Shown here one piece after another: positions 29,107 through 40,180 of a stretch of DNA of 64,000 bases (its first letter is position 1; the number at the start of each line of letters is the position of its first letter). The translations under genes and the position numbers were made by a program. Under the pieces are notes generated by a model. That model did not search any database and was not told where the DNA came from. It was given only the letters and a program-made list of their open reading frames with translations. Origin of the DNA: Gavia stellata (Eukaryota; Chordata; Aves; Gaviiformes; Gaviidae); NCBI RefSeq assembly GCF_030936135.1, contig NC_082613.1, positions 1,364,001 through 1,428,000 of the forward strand, in the 5' to 3' direction.

Positions 29107-31475
29107 GGCCGGGGAGGGGCTGGCGCCGGAGCCCACCCCCAGCCGGCCCCCCGAGCCTCCGGCCAGCGGCCAGCATCCTCGCCCCAGCCCACGGGAGCCA
29201 GCGCTGGCTCCGGCCACGGGCCTGGCCCTGCTCCGGCACGTCGGCCTGGCCGCAGGCACCTTGCACCCGGGGCCGGGCTCCAGGTCGTGCCCATGGTGGT
29301 ACCGGACACCAGCAGTGCCGCAGACAGTGCCAGGGCCACCGCACGGCGAGCGCTCCCCGTGCCGCAGCCCTCGGCCCCCAGTGCCTGCGAAGCGATGCCA
29401 CATGCAGTGCCAGCCCATGGGCAGCGTGTCCCCAGCCCCTGCCCACCTGTGCCCAGCCAGCCCCGGATCCCGTACAGGGCGGCACGGGCAAGGACAGGGC
29501 ACGGGAAACGGGATGGGGCAGTTATCCGGGAGCGGGTGGCACCAGTGTGGTCCCTGGGGTGTTTATCGGAAGGGATGCCAATGGGGGACACGCTGCTCCC
29601 GACATCTGCCGTGCCCCACTGGGATGGTGTCTGTGCCCGGGAGGATGCCCGGGGCGGGCAGGGAGCGGTGAGGGCAGGCAGCCCTGCAGGGATGCTCTGC
29701 ACCCCTCGCCCCTGTGTCCCCAGGGCCTGGGACCCCGCCTGCCCACCGCGGGAGGGGACAGGGGGACACGGCCAGGGGCACGGGCAGTGTTGCAGGCAGC
29801 ACTGCCAGGCAGCCAGGAGCGTTTCCTCCCACCCGGGAGGAAGGTGTGTGCCGGCAGTGGAAACACGGAGTCTTTTCCTGCGGGGGGAGAGATGAGCTGG
29901 CAGCAGCGGGAGCCGCCGGCGTCCCGGGGAGGGCTGGGGGTGCCCCCCCAGCCTGCGGTCAGCTCCCGATCCATTCTGGGTACCCACTACCACAGGCGAT
30001 GGCCACCCCCTGCTCCTCCTCACTGGGGAGGTCTGTGTGGGTCTCGCCCTGCCTTCACCCCCCCCCGGTCCCAAGCCCGGCACCCCCGAGAGCAGGCAGG
30101 GGGGCAGCCAGCTGAGCCGAGCAGGCAGGAGGCTTCCTGCCTGCCTTCCTCCCCGGCCTGCGGCTCAGCGGAGGTCGGCGGCTCGGTGATATTCCGGGCA
30201 CGGCAGGTCAAGCAGCAAAGGCAAACGGAGGGCAGGACCCAGCTCCCGGCGGATGGTTCCGGGGCTGCTGGGGATGTGACCCCGGAGCCTGGCGGTAGCT
30301 GCGGTGCCAGCCCATCCCAGCTGCGGTCCCCATCTGCCCCACTGGCCCCACAGCCGGAGGGGGATGCCGGAGGAAATCTCCAGCTAATAATAAGGCAAAA
30401 AGGGCCAGCTCAGGGGCTTGCCGGGGGCTGGGACAGCAGCCGCGGAATGCAGCGGGCATGTTGCAAACCCCAGAGCGAGGTGGTTGCTGAGGGGGTCTGG
30501 GGGCCAGGGGATGGGGTGGCGTCATGTCCCACTACACCCCACGGCCAAAGCCCTGTGGCTGCCGGACTGGAGCTCGCAAGGTGGCTCCCAGGCTGGTGGG
30601 TCCCCCACAGGGCTCTCCCCGTGCATGCGGGGAGACTGTGGCAAGGGCGGCCGTGCTCCCTGGCACTGGCACCGGCACCGGCACTGGTTTGCTGCCTGCC
30701 CAGCCCAGCAGGCTGTGAGCAAACGGCCCCTCTCCCCCCCGCGGGGCGCAGGCAGCCCCTCGCTGGCGGGACCCCCCTGCCCTGTTTTCCTTCGCCATTT
30801 GTCTGCCTGCGCAGAGCCTGTAAATCACTTGGCAGGGGGGAGAGGGCCGCACTGGGGGCCGGAGGTCCTGCTGGGGCTGGGGGCATGCAGGGCTGCACCG
30901 GGTGTCTGCACTGCCATGGGGACGTGTCCCTTGCTGGCTCCATCCCCTGCCGCCTCTTGCTGCGCGTTGGTCCCCGCGAGGGACCCCGACCCTCTCCCGG
31001 CCCTGGCAATAGCCCCTGCCCGGGCGCAGGCGGGGGCTGTTTCGACCCCTGCAGAGGTGCCCGGGGCAGAGCTGGGGACGGGCAAGCCCTCGGCGCAGCA
31101 GGCAGGGAGCAGGCAGGTGCCTGCGTGGAGAAGGGAACCCCCGCTCTCGCCCCGCTCTTGCCCCGGCGTCCCGCTGGGCTGTGGCTGGGGGGCTGCAGCA
31201 GCCCCCGGCCCTGACAGGCGGCAAGACGGATGGCAGGGGCTGTGTACTCAGCTGCGGCCACCCCACACATGGCCACCAGCTGATGGGGCCAGGCAGGGCT
31301 TGGGGGGGGGAAAGCCCAGGCCCAGGGCCCAGCCGAGCTGCCCTGGGGTGTTTCTGGGGGGCACGGCCACGTGTGGGGTGCTGGTGCCCTGTGCTGCTGC
31401 AGTAGAGGATGGGGCACTTGGGGACAAGGAGCAGCAGGCTTTGGAGACGGCTCGGTGTGGGGCGGGGGGCAGTGC

Positions 31476-31730
31476 ATACGTGTGCATGCATGTGCATGAA
31501 GGTGTGTGCATGGATCTGCATGTGTGCATTGGCATGGATGCGCAGCTGTGCACACGTATGTGCACGTGCATCCATACACGTGTGGGCATTGTGCGTGGAT
31601 GTGTATACCCGTGCATGTGTGTGCATGGATATACGTGAGTAGGGGTGTGTGTACACGCAGTTGCACACGTGTGTGAGTACATCCACGTGCACACGTGTGC
31701 GTGCTGCGGCATGCAGCAGGTCTGTGTGTG
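31476..31730. repeat. Degenerate (GTGCAT)n / (GTGTGCATG)n alternating purine-pyrimidine tract
   Basis: Low-complexity mix of TGTG, GTGCAT, GCATGCAT and CACACGTG over about 250 bp. It is of Z-DNA-forming type. A second tract of the same kind lies at 62510-62695. Confidence 0.8.
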
Positions 31731-32727
31731 CACGGTGCCTTATACACCCCGACTGCCACCACCTCCTGCTGCAGAGAGCTCCCCAGGTTGGCACACGTGT
31801 GCAGTCCTGGCCAGGAGAGCAACAGGAGCCATGGGAAGCAGCAAATGCTGCCGAGTCCCTGCCTGTCCCGCCGCCAGCTGCCTGCGGATGCTGCTGCCGC
31901 TGGGGAGGGAGGACGCGCGGCAGCAGCCGGGTTTTCCTGTGCTGCCCGGCGGGCGTGCAGGACAGGACGTGCGTCCCTGTGCCTGGACCCCCCCCGGCCC
32001 CCCCGACACCGAGTGCCTTGGGCCTGACTCAGCCGGGTGGCACGAGGTGCAGCCAGGGGCTGCGGCATCGCAAACCTCCCGCCGGTCACTGCACCACGCG
32101 GCAGACTTGAGTGGGTGCCAGGACACGCTTGTGTTTGGCATCATGACTCTCCCAGATGATCCAGACAAACAAACCGGCTTCTGGGCTGAGAGCTGCCGTC
32201 CCGGCAGAGCGGTGCCGCACTGCACAGCCCTGGGCACGGAGCGGGCAGCGCCGGGCGGTGGGTCAGGCATGCATGGTGGGCTGGGGGCGGACAGGACCCT
32301 GCCCGGGACACGTGGCACAGAGGGGACGTGGCCGGAGCATGGGGTCGTAGCCATGGCCCCAGCCCAACCCACCAGGCACCCACCAAGGTGCAGGCTGGCC
32401 AGTGGGGGGGCACCCCCGGCGTCGGGGTGCTGGGCACCCCAAGGGCTGGGTCCTGCCTCCGCTGGCGGGGAAATGTCCCCTGCCCCCCGCTCCAGAGAGT
32501 GTTTATCTGCGAGGTGATACTTAAGTGTAAGAAAATAAACAGGGAGCAGATGGGCCGGGGGGCCAGGGCTGCCCCCAGCCCCGTGGGGCTGCTCCGGCCC
32601 TGCTGGGAAAACACCGCTGCCGGCGAGGCAAATGGATTCCAGACCCGCGGCAATGCCGGCACATGTGGCCGCCAGGACACCAGGCAGGCCTGACCCTGCT
32701 GAGCCCCGGCAAAGTAGCGCTGGATTG

Positions 32728-32840
32728 ACCCAACCCATCCCATCCCACCCCATCCCATCATATCACATCCCATCCATCCCATCCCATTCCATCCCATCCC
32801 CTCCTGTCCCATCCCATCCCATCTCATCCCAGCCCACCCC
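32728..32840. repeat. (CCCAT)n pentamer array
   Basis: Interrupted CCCAT / CCATC pentamers with the C-rich strand on plus. Confidence 0.85.
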
Positions 32841-34879
32841 ACTGAGAGCCCCCGAGCCTGCCCCGCAGCCCCCAACCAGCCCCCAGTGCAGGGGGTGTCC
32901 GGGACTGGCCCCTCTGCCCGCAGCTCCCCGATTTCGGGGCAGTTCAGGCCGGCGAGGCTGCAGCCCCGCGGAGCTGCCCCGTTGCAGGCGAGCTTGGGGA
33001 GCTCTGCCCCGGCCGCTGGACGCATGCAGCATCCAAGCTCAGCCGCTTCCCACTGGAACACGGTCTCATCCAAGGGGTGGCTGTCCCTGCTTGCTAACAC
33101 AGGGAGCCACAGGCCGGCAAACCTGGGTGGGAGCCCCTGGAGCGCCCCTGGGTGGGGAGGAACAAGACGGGCTCAAGGGGACCGGGCGTTGTGAAACCTT
33201 TTGGGGGGCAGAGGCATTTCCCTGTGAGAGCTGCCCCTGTCCTGGGAGAGTTCCCTGCCTGACCCCCCCCCGGGGTCAGGGCTGTGGCAGGGTGTCCCGG
33301 CGGGTCCCCGGGGCAGTGTGGGGAGCCCCAGGCCCCCTCCGCCTGCCGGGCTGTACCTGCAGGCCAGGGCCGCCGGTCTGGAAGGCATTACACGCCTGTC
33401 GTGCGGGGAAGTCTGTCCCAGTTCCGGAGCCGGGACCCCCCCACCCAGCCCGGGCCGGGGGGAGACCACAAAGCCTCTTTGTTCCTGCCCTGGAACGAAT
33501 GGATTGGAGGCAGCCGGGATCGGCTGTCAGCCGATGACACCGGAGACCCCGCGGGTCAGGCAGAGGGAAGGGGGACAGGTGGAGGGATGAAGGGACAGAC
33601 GGACAGAGCTGATGCAGAGATCGCCGGCTCTGGTGAGACCCAGTCCTCTGCCAGTTGGGGCGTTGCAGCACTGGCAGCACTGGCTGGGGGTCACCTCACG
33701 CTGCCTGCACCGTGCCAGACCTGGGGATGTGCCGGTGCCACCAAGCCCCGTGAGCAGTGCCACGGGGCACCTGCAGGGCTGGCAGGGATGTCCTGGCACT
33801 GTTTGCAGAGGATGGGACGCTGGAAGAGTGGATCCTGCAGCGGGTCTCCCAGCTGGAAGGCAGGAGGTGCAGGCACATGGGAGAGGGGGTTGCAGGATCC
33901 ATCCCACTCATGGGGTCCGAGCTCTGCTGAGCTGCCTCACGCCCAGCTCCCTTTGTAAGGGGCACAAACCCAGGGAGAAGGGGTGAGCAGCACCCACGGG
34001 AGATGCCCAGCACTGGGGGCACAGCCCAGGGCCTGGGCAAAAACCAGTCCCTACCATGGGGGCACCCATTTGAGGGCACCCTGGTGATGTCCTGTGCTGC
34101 TGCAAGAGCTGCCACCTCCTCCCTTCCCCCCCCCGCTCTCTAACAAGAGGAAACTTTTTAGCACGCCACAATTCTTCCGAGAAATTTATGGCCCATCAGG
34201 GAGCAGTGGACCAGGGCTGCTCTCTCTGTGAACGCTTGCAGGGTTTCCTCCTGGCGGAGAGCAGCTTTGATGCGGCACATGCAGCTCTGCCGCGCCAGAG
34301 GCTCCCTCCGGCCCCTTCCCTCACCTCCGCGAGGGAAGGGGCCGGAGGGACGCTCTGGTGCAGCAGCCCCCAGCCCACCCTGCCCTTCCTCCCCAGCGAC
34401 TCCTGCGGAAACGCCGCGCTGGCAGGCAGCGGCAAAGTGTGCCCCGTCCGGCGGGCAGTGCTGCCAGCTCTTGCCGTGTACGCTGCCCTGCGGAGCGGGT
34501 GCCTGGGGGGGCCGTGTCCACCTCCCAAACCTTCTCCCCCGCCCGTTTCTGCCCTGGGAGGACAGGATCTGTCTGGGGAGGAGTGTGGCCGAGGGGGCAG
34601 AGCGAGGGCAGAAGTGTCCGGCTGCGGTTCCTGTCCCAGTCCTGCTGCTGACTCACAGCGTGGTGGGGTGAGTCAGTGGCCTTTCCCCTCCCTGGACCGA
34701 GGTTCCCGGCTCAGAGGGATGCCGAGACGCCCAGGGGATGCTCGGGGCGGTTTTTCCAGCCTGCACATGGGGGGAAGACGTGGTGTTTGCAGAAGTGACG
34801 GCATCCAGCATGGCGGGACTGTATGTGCTCTCACAGCCGGGCCAGAGCCAACCCTGACTTCAGCTGCACGCCAGTGTGG

Positions 34880-35030
34880 TCTGGCAGAGCATCCGTCCCC
34901 AGCACAGCATCCATCCCCCGGCACAGCATCCATACCGAACACAGCATCCATCCCCTCGCAGACCCTCCGTCCCCCAGGAAACATCTGTCCTTTGCAGAGC
35001 ATCCATCCTCTGACAGAGCATCTGTCCCTG
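34880..35030. repeat. About 18-bp tandem repeat CACAGCATCCATCCCC
   Basis: About eight imperfect units with the core AGCATCCATCC, just beyond the probable SRXN1 poly(A) site. Confidence 0.75.
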
Positions 35031-35173
35031 TCCCGTGTGCCTGCAGCCACCGCTCTCACAGGTGCCAGGCCTCCACGCCATGCTGTGCCGTGCCGTGTCA
35101 CGCCGCTGAATGCCTGCTCCCGACCCCAGCCTCCCCCAGCACCAGGCCCCGGAGCCGCGGGGGTTTGATTGCC

Positions 35174-35179
35174 TTTATT
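35174..35179 (-). terminator. Poly(A) signal of SRXN1
   Basis: AATAAA on the minus strand, about 1.1 kb beyond the SRXN1 stop. It is the first canonical signal downstream, so the array at 35495-36003 would lie inside the 3'UTR. Confidence 0.6.
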
Positions 35180-35494
35180 CCAGGTGCAGCAGTGGGTGTC
35201 CCCACCACCCCATTTCAGAGATGTCCCCCACGGAGAGGAGGACCACGGGATGTATCCAGGGATGGCAGCAGGCAGTTTCGGGGCAGGCACAGCCCAGGGT
35301 CCTCCTGGTCCGGGCACAGGGTGAGTCCAGAGTCGCTGGGGGAGGCCTGGGGACTGGCCGTGCCCGGTTCGGCTGTGCCTCCTCCCAGTACGGCTGTGTC
35401 CCTATTCGGCTGTGTCCTGGTTTGTGTGTATCCCTTCCCAGTTTGGCTGTGTCCTGGATGGGCTGTGACCTGGCCCAGTTCCAGTGTGCCCCGG

Positions 35495-36003
35495 TTCAGC
35501 CTGTCCCGGTTGAGCTGTGCCCCGGTTTGGCCTGTCCTGGTTCATCCTGTCTCGTCCTGGTTCAGCCTTTCCCGTTCCATCCCGTCCCATCCCGGTTCAT
35601 CCCATCCCATCCCATCCCATCCCAGTTCATCCCAGTCCATCCCATCCTGTCCTGGTTCATCCTGTCCCGTCCTGGTTCATCCCGGTCCATCCCGTCCCAT
35701 CCCGGTTCATCCCATTCTGTCCCAGTTCATCCCGGTCTGGTTCATCCCATCCCAGTTCATCCCAGTCGGTCCTGTCCCGGTTCATCCCATCCTCTCCCGG
35801 TTCATCCTGTCCCAGTTCATCCCGTCCCAGTTCATCCCGTCCCATCCCAGTTCATCCTGGTCTGGTCCATCCCGTTCCGGTTCATCCCGTCCCATCCCAG
35901 TTCATCCCATCCCAGTTCATCCCGGTCCGTCCTGTCCCGTCCCGTCCCGTCCCATCCCTGTCCATCCCGTCCCGGTTCATCCCGGTCCGTCCCGTCCCGG
36001 TCC
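35495..36003. repeat. CCCGTCCCATCCCGGTTCAT minisatellite (5-bp based)
   Basis: About 500 bp of CCCAT/CCCGT pentamers punctuated by GGTTCAT or AGTTCAT, forming variable units of 15-25 bp. It lies between the SRXN1 stop codon and its probable poly(A) signal, so SRXN1 RNA would carry the G-rich strand. Confidence 0.88.
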
Positions 36004-36291
36004 CCGCGGCCGCTCGGGGCGGCGCGGCACAATAGCGCCACCTGCCGGCCCCGCCGCCCCGCCCCGCCCCGGGCTCCTCCCGGTGCCAGCGAGACCCTGA
36101 CCCAGTCCCGGCTGGAGGGGGGCGCGGAGACCCCCGCCCCGCAGGGACCCCCGGGAGCCCCCAGGGCCGGGGAGCCCTGACCCCATCCCCACCGGAGGCT
36201 CACGGGGACCCCGGATCAGGCCCAGCTCAGCCCACGGGCTCCCACCGGGACGGGGGGCTGCGGGGGGCCGTGCATCCCCCGGGGCGCCGGG

Positions 36292-36495
36292 CTAGCGCAG
36301 GTGGGGCGTGGAGGAGCCCAGGTAGGTGCGGAGGTCGCTGAGGGTGGACGGGATGATCTTGGCGGGGATGGTGTCGCGGTTGAGCGCCCTGTGGGCGGCG
36401 AAGCGGTGGCAGCCCCCGAAGGAGTAGAAGTAATCCCCCCCCTCGCTGCCCTTGATCCAGAGCACGTCGATGGGGGGCACCCGCTCGGGATCCTC
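36292..36495 (-). CDS. SRXN1: SRXN1 exon 2 with catalytic cysteine
   Basis: The acceptor cttcccag precedes [13 protein letters not shown]. The exon includes FGGCHR and ends ..STPHLR with TAG at 36294-36292. Confidence 0.94.
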   Translation of the reverse strand, partial: EDPERVPPIDVLWIKGSEGGDYFYSFGGCHRFAAHRALNRDTIPAKIIPSTLSDLRTYLGSSTPHLR

Positions 36496-36801
36496 CTGGG
36501 AAGGGAGAGACCCTCGAGAGCAACGCACGCCCCGGCACCCACCGACCCGCCTGTGCCAGGGCCTCGGTGCCGCGAGCTTCCCTGGCAGTGCTCCCCAGGG
36601 TGGCACGGGTCGGTGCAGGGGCGGCTGCCCCGAACACCCCGGGGGGAGCGGGGCCGCGCTCACCTGCAGGGTCTCCACCAGGCTCTGCACCTTGCCCGGC
36701 TCCAGCTGCGTGGGGATGGGCCGGATGAGGATGCGCATGGGCACGTTGTGCACGGCCGAGATATGCTGCGTGTGGATGCTCTGGTCCCCGGCCTCCGCCA
36801 T
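36292..36801 (-). CDS. SRXN1: Sulfiredoxin 1
   Basis: ATP-dependent reductase that repairs hyperoxidised (Cys-sulfinic) 2-Cys peroxiredoxins in the cytosol; in mammals an NRF2 and AP-1 target. Exons 36664-36801 and 36292-36495 join in phase 0 (..[16 protein letters not shown]..) to 113 residues. Visible family features are [24 protein letters not shown], the phosphate-binding and catalytic motif [10 protein letters not shown] (catalytic Cys75, human Cys99), TIPAKI and the tail [16 protein letters not shown] chose the ATG at 36801 because its context is excellent (accATGg) and the family core starts soon after. In-frame ATGs farther right, for example [15 protein letters not shown], would add about 44 residues and give a Gly/Arg-rich leader like that of mammalian SRXN1, so a longer form is possible. 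Confidence 0.93.
   Translation of the reverse strand: MAEAGDQSIHTQHISAVHNVPMRILIRPIPTQLEPGKVQSLVETLQVSAAPLPPGCSGQPPLHRPVPPWGALPGKLAAPRPWHRRVGGCRGVRCSRGSLPSQEDPERVPPIDVLWIKGSEGGDYFYSFGGCHRFAAHRALNRDTIPAKIIPSTLSDLRTYLGSSTPHLR
36664..36801 (-). CDS. SRXN1: SRXN1 exon 1 coding part
   Basis: It encodes residues 1-46 from [15 protein letters not shown] to VETLQ. The donor gtgagc is at 36658-36663. The 5' boundary depends on the start choice. Confidence 0.85.
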
Positions 36802-38157
36802 GGTTGGCACCGGGAGCTGGCCTCGTCCTTCCTCCTGCCTGGCCAGCCGAGCCTGCCGCTCCGCCCCGAGCAGCACAGCACCCAGCCGGGCCCCTCTGCT
36901 TCCTCCCGGCCCAGCCATCGCCATCGTCATCGCCACCGCCCCGCCGTTTTGCAGAGTCACAGTGAAGGGGCAGGACAGGCAGGGCCGGTGGCCGGGACCA
37001 GTGCCAGCGCTGGCTGGCCTGCTGCCCGCTCCTCTCTGCCCCGGCGAGGCTGTGGTTGGGGCTGCCCTCAGCTCCTTGTCCGAGCGGGACACCCCTCGGC
37101 ACGCAGCAGCTGACCCCCCGCCGAGGCTGCTCGGTGTGCTGGGGGTCCCCATCCTGCCTCCTGCCCCGGGGCTGCCCGGGGGTCTCTGCTCCCACCTGGC
37201 CGTGCCAGGGCTCTAAGGATCTGCCTACGGCACTTTCAGCCGGGAGCTGGGAAGAGCCCCCCGCCTGCCTGGCCATGCCAGGACCGCGTCCCCACCCCAG
37301 AGCCCCCTCCCTGCTGCGCTGATCCCCGCGGGGTCCTTGGCGAGGAAGAGGCACCGTGAAACAGCCCCAGAGCTGAGCAGCCAAGCACGGATGCTCTGTG
37401 GCCGGGCAGACACCATGGTGCTCCAGCCCTGAATCTTTCTAGGTCATTTCTCCAGACCAATGTCCCAAATGGCGGAGAGGCTCCCAGCAAGAACTGGGTC
37501 TCCCACCCCACCGGCTGCCGGAGCCGGGGCAGCCTGGATCCATAGCGGGGCCATGGCAGTGGCAGACGGCTGCTGCCAGCCCCCTTGCCCTGGCTCCCGG
37601 GGGGCACAGAGGGTCCCCAGCCCCAGTGCTGACTCAGAAACACGCGGGGTGACTCTGCCCTGTGCGAGGGACGGGACAGTGACAGTGGGGGACGGGCTCG
37701 CGAGGCTCCAGGATGATCTTTTTGTAGGATGAATCCGGTGATGACTTCGCAGGTGAATTATTGCGCTCTCGCCTGCGGGGCAGCACCGATGTCAGCAGGA
37801 ACGTAGGGCTCAGTGAGAGCTTTGCCAACGAGCTGGAGGGCAAAAATAATTTGCCCTCCCCCTTTGGCACCCGTCTGTGGGGAAGGAAGGCAGTGAGAGG
37901 GGTGGGGGGCAGGAGCACCTGGCTGCCCCTGGGAGCGGGGCTCTGCCGGGTTGTTCCCACCGCCCCCGACCTTTGCCCGTGCGGGCGGGAGTGGATGTGA
38001 ATGTGACAGCAGCTGAAATAAAATCGGTTCACCAAGCCCTTCCTGTTCGGCATGGCTGAGCCCTGGGGGTGAGGCTGGGGCTGCGTGAGCATGGCTGGGC
38101 ACCCCCCCGGGCTGCCCGCCGGGCTCTCTGCCCCGCTGCCAGGATTTCGCACGGCGC
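36802..38157. other. SRXN1 upstream region to SCRT2 3' end
   Basis: GC-rich probable SRXN1 promoter and 5'UTR, then intergenic DNA. It holds a Maf/AP-1-like site at 37627-37637 and moderately AT-rich patches at 37690-37860 and 37980-38050 (with CAGCAGCTGAAATAAAATC). No other gene was recognised. Confidence 0.65.
37627..37637 (+). promoter_or_regulatory. Maf/AP-1-like element upstream of SRXN1
   Basis: TGCTGACTCAG contains the AP-1 core TGACTCA with a Maf half-site and matches 11 of 13 positions of the T-MARE consensus. It lies about 0.8 kb before the SRXN1 start codon. Confidence 0.5.
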
Positions 38158-38163
38158 TTTATT
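38158..38163 (-). terminator. Candidate poly(A) signal of SCRT2
   Basis: AATAAA on the minus strand, the only canonical signal I found between SCRT2 and SRXN1. Confidence 0.5.
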
Positions 38164-39480
38164 TCCAGGTCAATGCTCTGCCGCTGCTCGCAGCTTCCCC
38201 CGTGCTTTCGCGAGCAGGGTGGCATTACAAACCCTCTGCTCACCGTGGCGGCGGGGGGGTTGTCTGGCTGCTGCCCACCGGCCACTGGGGCTGGCAAGGC
38301 AAAGCGGGCAGCGCTGGATGCTCTGGGTGCGTCAGCCGGATGCCGGGGCATCTCCACCCCTTGTTTTGGGGCAGATGTTTTCTCTGCAATGCACCTGCCC
38401 CGGGGCTGCCCAGGGCACCGCAGGACGGGCAGGCCAGCGGCTGGCTTCCCCTGTCCGGTGCTCACATGCCGCCATCCCGCCACCACCTGTACAAATCTCC
38501 CGAGACACACGGTTAGTGGCAGAAATCCCTTTTATATCCCTGAATTGCATTACAAGTAATACTGCAGGTGGCCGGTTCTCAGTAGACTTCTCTTACTGGG
38601 GGCTGTCGAGTACAAAACCTGGCAGAAAAAAATCTATCATGCACGGAAAATTATTGCTATAGTATCTGCTATTTACAGTATAGACAGGGGCAGAAGCGCG
38701 GCGCTCTGTGCCTGCCTGGCCGAGGGACGCGGTGCTGCTGTGGAAAGGCGCTGGCATCGCAGGGAAAGCCTGAACCACTGCGTCCTCGCTGGTGGGGTGC
38801 TTGCGCGGCCGGGGCGATGCTCTTCCCCTGCACGGGAGTGTGGGTGCGTGGCCACCATGCCACGGCAGCGAGGACCGTGCCAGGGACGTCCCCGAGAGGC
38901 ATCGAGCCCGCGAGCCACGGCCATGGCACTGCGGGCACCGAGGTGGCAGGAGGAAGACGGTGCAGGGAGGAAGACGGAGCAGGAAGACAGTGTGGGGGTA
39001 CACGAGCGTGGCCCCGTGGGGTGCCGGGCTGAACCCCAAAGGTGTTGGGCACCGGCACGGGGTGATGGGGCCATGGCAGCTCGCGGCCCGAGGTAGGAAG
39101 CGGAGACGCGGGTCGGGCCCCACTCCGGGATGCCGTGCGCGCAGTGCTCGCTCTGGGGCCGGTGCGGGGATGCTCCACCGGGAGGTTGCATAGAACGGCT
39201 GGTTTGTCCCCGCCGGGCTGGTGCGGGGCAGGGAGCAGAGCAGGAGCCTGCGGCAGCGAGGAAGACGAAGGAGAAGGGCTTTGCCTTTGGGGGAGGCTTG
39301 CAGGGCAAGGAGCCCGGGCTGCTGGGCCAGCTCGTGCTCTCCTGCCTCCATGCCTGCCGCACGGTCAGCTCTCGGGGTCCTGTCCCCGTCCGTGTCACCG
39401 CAGCTGTGTCCTGGGCACGGCGGCTCTGCTGCAGCTCTGCCACCTCCTGCAAGCCGGCGTCGGCATGGCCCTGCCAGTCT

Positions 39481-39540
39481 TGGCAAATAAATAGTGAAAA
39501 GCATAAGTTATAAATAATATAAATAAGAACATTTAAATAG
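39481..39540 (-). promoter_or_regulatory. Second AU-rich element in SCRT2 3'UTR
   Basis: The minus strand carries several ATTTA pentamers (CTATTTAAATG, CTTATTTATATTATTTATAA, CTATTTATTTG) about 1.1 kb after the stop. Confidence 0.5.
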
Positions 39541-40180
39541 ACTCACCCAAACTTTACGGCTACACTGACCCCCTCCTCCTGAGCGCAGGCGGAGGGCGAT
39601 GGTGAGTGGGCCAGGAGCCAGCCGGGGAGGGGTCCGGACAGAGGCTGGGGGTGCGCGGGGGGCAGATGGGGTTTCGATGCTGCCCCAGGGCTGGGTCTCC
39701 AGCCCAGCCGCCAGCCTGGCCCTTTGCACGGCGAGGGGTCTGCACCTTCCCGGGGGGGCTGATCCCCAGCCCATCACCGTGGCGGGGGCCAGTCTTGCTT
39801 GGCTGAGCTGGGAGCTGGGAGCCGGCGGGGCACGTGTCCCACGGGTCTCTGCCGGGAGCCCCTCACTCTTCCCCTGACTCCGGGCCTGCGGGGCCGCAGT
39901 GTCAGGGTGAGCACTGTGCCACGGGGCCATGTCCCATGGGACCGTGCTGGGCAGGGGGGCATTGGGGTGCCCCAGGGCCCGGGCGGTGCGACCCCAGCCT
40001 CCGAGGGCGACTGACAGCCCTGCCTTGCCATCAGCCGCATCGTCCGTCAGTCCCGCCGAGCCGTCAGTCGTACTGACCCATGGTCCCGTCTGAGTTAGGG
40101 TCGGGTGAGGTTTTGCTCCTGAGGGGAGCAGAAAAGTGTCTTTTCTCCCCCGGGATCCCCTGGAAGGAGAAGCAGCAGCT

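Larger units (their letters stand above)
29110..35173. other. Intergenic region TCF15-SRXN1
   Basis: No gene recognised. It contains an alternating purine-pyrimidine GTGCAT tract (31476-31730), candidate regulatory islands (32501-32541, 33460-33540, 34140-34200, 34640-34680), a CCCAT array (32728-32840) and an ACAGCATCCATCC array (34880-35030). Confidence 0.7.

Noticed and set aside
28107-30083. A 658-codon minus-strand frame overlapping TCF15
   Set aside because: It is open only because of GC content, is in a different frame from the bHLH protein, and runs through the TATA box and promoter.
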